Shown here in pieces: positions 6,741 to 11,098 of a stretch of DNA of 48,173 nt. Within the stretch, counting starts at the first letter, position 1. Every line of letters begins with the position of its first letter. The stretch comes from Actinomycetes bacterium (GTDB lineage: Bacteria; Actinomycetota; JAICYB01), in contig JAICYB010000021.1 in assembly GCA_025934435.1 (NCBI GenBank), positions 1 through 48,173 on the forward strand, written 5' to 3'. A model generated the notes under the pieces. The model did no database searches. It was not told where the DNA came from and saw only the letters and a list, made by a program, of their open reading frames with translations. Position numbers and translations under genes: made by a program.

Positions 6741-7241
6741 CTAGCGGCGTCCCTTCCTGCCTTCGGCTAGCAGCTCCGAGCGCGTTCGCACAGTTGGTGG
6801 TGCCTCTGACCACTCGGTGCAGACGATGGACTTGGCCGCAAGTCGTTCGCGGAGCGCACCCGCGGCCGCCGTGTTCCGACGGCTGAAACGCAAGAACGTT
6901 TCGCGCGTGCTTATGACCTCCAGCTTTGGGCGTCTTGCGAAGTGAGGCACCCAGTCTTGGCGTTCGATGGGGTTGTGTCTGAGATGGACGTAGTAGCGGT
7001 GCTTTTCCTCGGCCTCGGAGAAGGAAGTTATTGAGGGGAAAGGGATGCTGAAGGCACGCTCCGCATCGAGAGTTGGGCAGACAATCACGCGCTTGTCTGT
7101 AACGACGACGTATCCCATCGATTGCGAGTTCTCGAAGGATGCCTCGTCAATCCGTCCCTCGGCTAAGACGGCCTCATTCGGCTCGAGGCCTGTCAATAGC
7201 CTTTGGCTGGCCTCGTCGAACGGATCGTCTGCATGTGCCAC
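6741..7241 (-). CDS. Cassette 12: antisense gene for a PH-like domain protein, 166 aa
   Basis: The only gene of its cassette, read against the array. 'VLAEGRIDEAS ... GYVVVTDKRVIV' (residues 25-54) followed by 'SIPFPSITSF' is the pattern of bacterial PH-like domains (YokE/bPH type). No membrane segment, so soluble. Start GTG 7241 has TAAGAT (7253-7248) 6 nt upstream, which predicts its own leaderless promoter; a 7-bp inverted repeat (7237-7263) overlaps box and start. The stop is only 3 bp from the attC 12 core box. Function unknown. Confidence 0.78.
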   Translation of the reverse strand: MAHADDPFDEASQRLLTGLEPNEAVLAEGRIDEASFENSQSMGYVVVTDKRVIVCPTLDAERAFSIPFPSITSFSEAEEKHRYYVHLRHNPIERQDWVPHFARRPKLEVISTRETFLRFSRRNTAAAGALRERLAAKSIVCTEWSEAPPTVRTRSELLAEGRKGRR

Positions 7242-7263
7242 GGGCTAATCTTAGAGCCGTGGC
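7237..7263. promoter_or_regulatory. Inverted repeat over the start and -10 box of the cassette 12 gene
   Basis: GCCACGG (7237-7243) and CCGTGGC (7257-7263) flank the TAAGAT box (7248-7253, - strand) and overlap GTG 7241. It could be an operator, or a hairpin that masks the start in the mRNA. Confidence 0.4.
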
Positions 7264-7278
7264 GTGCTCCTTCTCGCG

Positions 7279-7353
7279 GCCCAACTCTTCGCTGCACCCG
7301 ACCGCGGTCGGCTCCGCCGACACACGGCGAGTGAGCTCCAAGAGTCGTTAGGC
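7279..7353 (+). repeat. attC site 13
   Basis: Boxes GCCCAAC (7279-7285) and GTTAGGC (7347-7353); 75 bp. Confidence 0.93.
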
Positions 7354-7359
7354 CGATTC

Positions 7360-7941
7360 GTGCCGGCGGAACTCCGCTCCGACGACGCATTCGCCTCTGG
7401 AAACGTTTTCTCCTGGGCACGCGCGGTTCTACTGCAACTTTCGCGTACAAATCTCGCGTTCGCGATCGAACAACGTAAACGGTTGGGCGAGCCGCCGCTA
7501 GACGGCGTGCCACTCGTGGATCAGCACGCGGACATTCAGTTCCTTCTGATTGCAGCGAATCATCTCGTCACGGCTCTCAATCGCTGCAAGAAACGTGTCG
7601 GACTCCCGCAATTAAGTGCGCCATTGAAGCAGGCGGTCACCACGCTGAGGGACATCTATGAACACTGGGAGACGACCCAACCAGCGCTGACTCGACAACT
7701 TCCGGTAAAGGGTGCGGTTGCAAAGCTTCTTGCGGCGCATCCGGAAGCGACGCCGTTTGGGCTACGTTGGACGCGTGACGAGGGCATGACGATCGCTGGC
7801 GCCTTGCACTTGCCGACCTTGTTTGGGGAGGTTCGCGAGATTGCCGAAGTCTCGCGGACGGTTTACAACGACTTCATGTCAGCGCATCACTCGGAGCCGG
7901 AAATCGTGCTGATTCCACCAATCGACTTCATCTTGGACTGA
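7360..7941 (+). CDS. Cassette 13: mostly helical protein, possibly HEPN-like, 193 aa
   Basis: GTG 7360 lies 7 bp after the core box; the open frame back to 7264 passes through attC 13 and is discounted. The first 110 residues are helical: 'NVFSWARAVLLQLSRTNLAFAIE', 'IQFLLIAANHLVTALNRCKK', then 'QAVTTLRDIYEHWE'. The last contains R97-x4-H102, the RX4-6H signature of HEPN ribonuclease domains, at the expected place near the end of a helical bundle. HEPN proteins act as RNases in toxin-antitoxin and phage-defence systems. This rests on one short motif and overall helicity; no partner nucleotidyltransferase is in the cassette. Confidence 0.7.
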   Translation: MPAELRSDDAFASGNVFSWARAVLLQLSRTNLAFAIEQRKRLGEPPLDGVPLVDQHADIQFLLIAANHLVTALNRCKKRVGLPQLSAPLKQAVTTLRDIYEHWETTQPALTRQLPVKGAVAKLLAAHPEATPFGLRWTRDEGMTIAGALHLPTLFGEVREIAEVSRTVYNDFMSAHHSEPEIVLIPPIDFILD

Positions 7942-7957
7942 TGCCCCCTGGCGCACG

Positions 7958-8026
7958 GCCTAACTCGTCGCTGCAGGCGACCCGCCGCTTGGCGGAGGCG
8001 CGCCTAAGTTCCAAGAGCCGTTCTGC
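7958..8026 (+). repeat. attC site 14
   Basis: Boxes GCCTAAC (7958-7964) and GTTCTGC (8020-8026); 69 bp. Confidence 0.92.
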
Positions 8027-8049
8027 GGACTTTGGCCGTGGCGGCGTCG

Positions 8050-8055
8050 TACCAT
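8050..8055 (+). promoter_or_regulatory. -10 box of the cassette 14 hicBA pair
   Basis: TACCAT sits 7 nt before ATG 8063, giving the toxin-antitoxin cassette its own leaderless promoter. Confidence 0.45.
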
Positions 8056-8062
8056 CTCCTAG

Positions 8063-8269
8063 ATGACACTGACGCTCGAGCTCGAACAGGAATCGGATGG
8101 CCGCTGGATCGCGGAAGTAGTCGACCTGCCGGGAACGCTCGTCTATGGCGACTCGGCCGACGAGGCAACCGCCAAGGCCAAGGCGCTAGCCCTCCGCGTA
8201 CTTGCCGACCGGCTCGAACACGGCGAGACCAAGGCCGACATCGGTGACATCGCTTTCGTTGCCGCGTGA
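8063..8269 (+). CDS. hicB: Cassette 14: HicB-like antitoxin, 68 aa
   Basis: A short HicB domain: 'LTLELEQESDGRWIAEVVDLPGTLVYGDSADEA' gives the two strands and the 'xLPGxxxxGxTxxEA' turn typical of HicB, followed by a helix (KAKALALRVLADRL). HicB neutralises the HicA mRNA interferase by direct binding and often represses its own operon; this short form has no separate DNA-binding tail. Its TGA overlaps GTG 8266 of the toxin frame (GTGA), so translation is coupled. The order is hicB then hicA. Confidence 0.85.
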   Translation: MTLTLELEQESDGRWIAEVVDLPGTLVYGDSADEATAKAKALALRVLADRLEHGETKADIGDIAFVAA

Positions 8270-8477
8270 GTCGATGGCCGAGCGTCAAAGCGCGCCGGGT
8301 ACTCGCCGCCTTGTTGCGGATCGGATGGGTCGTCAAACGCGAGCGAGGCTCGCACAAGATTCTGTCGAAGGTCGGGATGCGGACTACGTCTTCGCTTTCC
8401 ACGACAACGACGAGATCGGGCCGCGGATGCTCACGAGGATCGCGCGACACACGGGGCTCACGCCAGATGACTTGTGA
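8266..8477 (+). pseudogene. hicA: Cassette 14: HicA-like toxin, frameshifted
   Basis: The first half, from GTG 8266, reads 'RRVLAALLRIGWVVKRERGSHKILSK', the HicA N-terminus with the G-S-H motif that carries the catalytic His. After about 8372 this frame turns to nonsense, while the -1 neighbour frame continues as 'DADYVFAFHDNDEIGPRML ... IARHTGLTPDDL', the HicA C-terminus, to TGA 8475-8477. One missing base in the GGG run of GGTCGGGATGCGG would join the halves. Either the toxin is truly inactivated or the base was lost in sequencing. Without the shift the toxin would be about 71 aa, normal for HicA. Confidence 0.8.
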
Positions 8478-8489
8478 TCAGATGGCGCC

Positions 8490-8564
8490 GCAGAACTCGC
8501 CGCCGCACCCGATCGTCGCGCGCTTCGCGCGCAGCCAGCGGGTGAGCGGGCAAAGTCGTTCGGC
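8490..8564 (+). repeat. attC site 15 (last intact)
   Basis: Boxes GCAGAAC (8490-8496) and GTTCGGC (8558-8564); 75 bp. The last attC with both core boxes in place. Confidence 0.92.
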
Positions 8565-8582
8565 GGACGAATGAGTCGGCGG

Positions 8583-8588
8583 TAGGCT
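8583..8588 (+). promoter_or_regulatory. -10 box of the cassette 15 hicBA pair
   Basis: TAGGCT sits 8 nt before ATG 8597, the same arrangement as in cassette 14. Confidence 0.45.
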
Positions 8589-8596
8589 TAGGCCCT

Positions 8597-8803
8597 ATGG
8601 CGAATCAGTACACGGCTGCCGTCCGCCAAGACGGTGATTGGTGGATCGGTTGGATCGAGGAGCTTCCTGGCGTCAACTCACAGGGCGTCACTCGCGACGA
8701 GCTAATGGAGAACCTTGAGTCCGCGCTGAATGAAGCCCTCGAGATGAATCGCGACGACGCCCGCGCCGCCGCCGGCGTCGAAGAGGTTTCGATCACCGGT
8801 TGA
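8597..8803 (+). CDS. hicB: Cassette 15: HicB-like antitoxin, 68 aa
   Basis: HicB domain: 'YTAAVRQDGDWWIGWIEELPGVNSQGVTRDELMENLESALNEAL' is close to the common short HicB proteins (strand, 'xIEELPGVxxQGxTxxE', helix). It is not close to the cassette 14 HicB, so the two pairs are not recent duplicates. The TGA (8801-8803) overlaps TTG 8800 of the toxin frame by four bases (TTGA), so the toxin is translationally coupled. Confidence 0.87.
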   Translation: MANQYTAAVRQDGDWWIGWIEELPGVNSQGVTRDELMENLESALNEALEMNRDDARAAAGVEEVSITG

Positions 8804-8984
8804 AGCGCCGTGACCTCCTTGCGCACCTCCGCGAGCAAGGTGGCGTTCTTATCAGAGAAGGCGCTCGACACTCCTGGTGGGCAATCCTTCGACCGGCGCC
8901 CGCTCGGCCGTCCCGCGGCATAACGAGATCAGCGACATCCTCTGTCGCAAGATCTGTCGGGACCTTGGAGTGGAACGTCTGTAG
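8800..8984 (+). pseudogene. hicA: Cassette 15: HicA-like toxin, frameshifted
   Basis: From TTG 8800 the frame reads 'KRRDLLAHLREQGGVLIREGARHSWW', a clear HicA N-terminus with catalytic His in 'RHSWW'. At about 8880 it derails; the neighbouring frame continues as 'NPSTGARSAVPRHNEIS' and 'RKICRDLGVERL' to TAG 8982-8984, the usual HicA C-terminus. A single lost base at the GGG of TGGTGGGCAAT explains it. This mirrors the damage in cassette 14. It may be real toxin inactivation, a slippery site or a sequencing artefact. Confidence 0.82.
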
Positions 8985-8990
8985 CTCGCC

Positions 8991-9018
8991 GCCGAAGTCG
9001 TCGCTGCAGCCGACCACG
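8991..9018 (+). repeat. attC remnant (left half only)
   Basis: GCCGAAGTCGTCG then CTGCAGCCGACCACG matches the left half of attC 11, with the box degraded to GCCGAAG. The similarity stops at 9018 and no right half or GTTRRRY box follows. Confidence 0.75.
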
Positions 9019-9116
9019 ATGTGATCTCGATAAGACATCTCGGTCGAACGCCTGCTAGAGGGACACCGATCCGGTGAAGCAACGAGTCGAGTGCGCGCTG
9101 GCTCGAGAGTCGGACC

Positions 9117-9184
9117 GTCTAACTCGCTTCTGCCGGCGACGCGACGCTTCGCGAGCGCGCGCGTGAGCACCCAAAGGCCGACAT
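9117..9184 (+). repeat. Degenerate attC at the end of the array
   Basis: GTCTAAC (9117-9123), a central hairpin with GCGACGCTTCGCGAGCGC, and GTGAGCACCCAAAG resemble an attC of the 69-bp type, but the right core box is replaced by GGCCGACA. A GTTAGCC at 9218-9224 might be a displaced right box; I think it is chance. Confidence 0.65.
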
Positions 9185-9213
9185 TCCCGCGTGTTCGCAC
9201 GGCCGAGACCTCG

Positions 9214-9219
9214 TATCGT
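9214..9219 (+). promoter_or_regulatory. -10 box before the gene at 9227
   Basis: TATCGT, 7 nt before ATG 9227; suggests a leaderless transcript for the first chromosomal gene after the array. Confidence 0.4.
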
Positions 9220-9226
9220 TAGCCGC

Positions 9227-9484
9227 ATGGCTGCTACGGAGAGCGTTGTGAAGTGGGAGAAGCGGCGGCGGCGGGGGCCTGTGGTCTTCGTGCTTTCGTA
9301 CGGCGGGATCGCGCTCGCGCTGCTCGTACTCATGCTCGCGGCGGGCGGGTTCATGCTCGGCGGTACGCTCGACGCCATCCACCGCAACCTCTTGCCCATC
9401 GCGGCGGTCTTCGTCCTCGGCGGACTGATCGTCGGAGCGGCGACCTGGGTTGTGAAGGAACGCGAGTACCGCAAGACCGTCTAG
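9227..9484 (+). CDS. Small membrane protein, 85 aa
   Basis: Two hydrophobic helices (residues about 20-42 and 53-73) between basic ends (KWEKRRRRG and KEREYRKTV). It is the first gene past the cassette array and lacks an attC behind it. I chose ATG 9227 over the frame opening at 9191, which crosses the attC remnant side. Its stop overlaps that of cofE (convergent, 4 bp). No family recognised. Confidence 0.75.
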   Translation: MAATESVVKWEKRRRRGPVVFVLSYGGIALALLVLMLAAGGFMLGGTLDAIHRNLLPIAAVFVLGGLIVGAATWVVKEREYRKTV

Positions 9485-10167
9485 CGGAACAGATCCATCT
9501 CGGGCGGACGCACCAGTTCCTGCGCCGTCCCGTCCCCTGAGAAGCGATACCCGCGGACGATCGCGACCGGGATACGGTCGAGCTTGTCCATCACGAGCTC
9601 TGCCGCCGCCGCCAGCTCGTCGATCTGCGCGATCTGCGTCACGACGAGCTCGTGTCCGGCGGGATCGCTTCGTCCGTCGTAGCTTCGAACGGCGGCGATG
9701 CCGGACGAACCGATCGCGACGTTGGTCTGCCCGATGCGCCAGGCGCGCCCGAACGTGTCGGACACGATCACGGCGATGGGCCGTCCGATCCGCTCTTCGA
9801 GCGTCGCGCGGATGCGCGCGGCGGAGCGGTCGCTATCTTTCGGCAGGAGCGCGACGACGCCCTCGGGAACGTTCGACATGTCGACGCCGGCGTTCGCACA
9901 CACGAACCCGTGATGCGTCTCGACGATCAGATGGTTCTCGGTTTCGCGGACGATCCGCTTCGCTTCGCGGCGCGCGGCGGCGCGTGCGTCCTCGCGGGTC
10001 AGCGCGGGGACCATCCGGCCCTCGGCTTTCGACACGATCTTCTGCGCGATCACGACGACGTCGCCGGACTCGATCAAACCCGTGTCCGCGATCATCGTGC
10101 CGATGTCCGCGCCGGCTTCGATCTCCGGGAATCCTCCGACGGGGATGACCCGCAACTCAGATGCCAT
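9481..10167 (-). CDS. cofE: Coenzyme F420-0:L-glutamate ligase (CofE / FbiB N-terminal domain), 228 aa
   Basis: Adds L-glutamate residues to F420-0 with GTP to make the gamma-linked tail of coenzyme F420, in the cytoplasm. Family signs: 'VIPVGGFPEIEAGADIG', 'GDVVVIAQKIVSKAEGR' (residues 36-51), 'NVPEGVVALLPKDSDRSA' and 'VIVSDTFGRAWRIGQTNVAIG', the last a hallmark of CofE. At 228 aa it is the stand-alone ligase; the FMN/nitroreductase domain that follows it in mycobacterial FbiB is missing. ATG 10167 lies 11 bp inside the 3' end of cofD, so the two are one operon with coupled translation. Confidence 0.95.
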   Translation of the reverse strand: MASELRVIPVGGFPEIEAGADIGTMIADTGLIESGDVVVIAQKIVSKAEGRMVPALTREDARAAARREAKRIVRETENHLIVETHHGFVCANAGVDMSNVPEGVVALLPKDSDRSAARIRATLEERIGRPIAVIVSDTFGRAWRIGQTNVAIGSSGIAAVRSYDGRSDPAGHELVVTQIAQIDELAAAAELVMDKLDRIPVAIVRGYRFSGDGTAQELVRPPEMDLFR

Positions 10168-11071
10168 CGATGATCTCCTTCGCGACGCGCGTCGCTTCGT
10201 CCGGCCCCGGCATCATCGTGTCGCAGACGATGGTTCGCATCGAGATCTCCGAGGCGCGATCAGCGTCGACGGCGTCGATGACGAATGTATCCACAAGACC
10301 TTCGTAGACCTTCGCGACGCCGACGCACGAGACTTCGTGTCCGAGTGACGCCATCAAGCGGTCGGCCGGTCCTTTGATCGCCTTGCCGCCGACGATGGGT
10401 GAGACGGCGACGCATCGTGAGATCGCATCACGCACGCCGTCAAGCGCGAGTATGGGACCGATCGACAGCATCGGGTTGGACGGACCGATCAGCACCACAT
10501 CGGCGTCGCGTAACGCTTCAAGCACCCGTGGGCCAGGTCGTGCGGAACCGAGATACCGCACGGCACCGATCTCGTCGCGGTGCTGGTGACGGACGAAGTA
10601 CGTCTGGAAGTCGACGATGTCACCGGACGTCGTCTCGAGGACGGTGCGCTGCGGTTCGTCCGACATCGGCAAGACGGGAACCGACACACCGAGCGCTCCA
10701 CAGAGAGCGGCCGTCACCTCGGTCAGCGACGCGGCGGTGAGCAGCTGCGTCCGGAACATGTGTGTCGCCAGATCGCGGTCGCCGAGGGTGAACCAGTCCT
10801 GCATGTCCACTTCGACGCCGGAAGCCACCACGAGCTCCCGGTAGCGGTCGTTCGCGGCGAGCGACTCCTTCTGCAGGCCCCAGCCGCGCTGCCAGTCGAT
10901 CAGGCCCGCTAGGTAGTAGAGAACGGTGTCGACGTCCGGTGAGATGTGGAGGCCGCGCATAACTTCGTCGTCTCCTGTGTTCACAACCACAGTGAGATCG
11001 CAGCCCGCGTTCGCCAGGCCCGCGACGAGGCGCGCGCCGCCGCCGCCGCCGGCCAGGACCGTTACCTTCAC
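10157..11071 (-). CDS. cofD: Phospholactyl/phosphoenolpyruvyl transferase (CofD / FbiA), 304 aa
   Basis: Transfers the phospholactyl or phosphoenolpyruvyl group from its guanosine-diphosphate carrier to Fo, giving (dehydro-)F420-0. 'MKVTVLAGGGGGARLVAGL' is the nucleotide-binding N-terminus, 'VVNTGDDEVMRGLHISPDVDTVLYYL' the conserved substrate loop (split in the family as D-D...H-x-S-P-D), and 'IGPSNPMLSIGPIL' a further hallmark. Length is normal. It starts 27 bp from fbiC on the opposite strand, so the F420 genes share one short divergent control region. The carrier-activating enzyme CofC/FbiD is not in the window. Confidence 0.95.
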   Translation of the reverse strand: MKVTVLAGGGGGARLVAGLANAGCDLTVVVNTGDDEVMRGLHISPDVDTVLYYLAGLIDWQRGWGLQKESLAANDRYRELVVASGVEVDMQDWFTLGDRDLATHMFRTQLLTAASLTEVTAALCGALGVSVPVLPMSDEPQRTVLETTSGDIVDFQTYFVRHQHRDEIGAVRYLGSARPGPRVLEALRDADVVLIGPSNPMLSIGPILALDGVRDAISRCVAVSPIVGGKAIKGPADRLMASLGHEVSCVGVAKVYEGLVDTFVIDAVDADRASEISMRTIVCDTMMPGPDEATRVAKEIIDGI

Positions 11072-11081
11072 GGCCCAACGG

Positions 11082-11087
11082 TATCCT
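11082..11087 (+). promoter_or_regulatory. -10 box for fbiC
   Basis: TATCCT in the 27-bp gap between cofD and fbiC. It lies 11 nt before ATG 11099, so the leader would be only about 4-5 nt. Confidence 0.4.
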
Positions 11088-11098
11088 GCGAGAACTAC

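Larger units (their letters stand above)
67..9184 (+). mobile_element. Integron gene-cassette array, distal part (15 intact attC sites, 2 eroded ones)
   Basis: Fifteen imperfect palindromes of 69-81 bp recur between short ORFs. Each begins with an RYYYAAC-like box (GCCCAAC, GCCTAAC, GTCTAAC, GCAGAAC), continues with TCGTCGCTGCA-like sequence, has an internal hairpin, and ends with a GTTRRRY-like box (GTTGGGC, GTTAGGC, GTTCGGC, GTTCTGC). The arms pair with one base left over (CGCT-G-CACCCG against CGGGTG-AGCG), the extrahelical base typical of attC sites. The sites are alike, as in sedentary chromosomal arrays. Cassette borders, taken at G|TT, are 139, 575, 1160, 2090, 2658, 2965, 3818, 4428, 4775, 5166, 5533, 6732, 7348, 8021 and 8559. 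No integrase is present; the polarity places intI and attI to the left, or the array lacks them (CALIN). Confidence 0.92.

Noticed and set aside
1..9200. CRISPR array, because of the regular palindromic repeats
   Set aside because: Repeats are 69-81 bp, differ in the centre, bear integron core boxes, and the intervals are 200-1,200 bp with genes.
9218..9224. GTTAGCC as the true right box of the last attC
   Set aside because: It is 100 bp from the left box, far longer than all other sites here, and the arms do not pair; it also overlaps a plausible -10 region.
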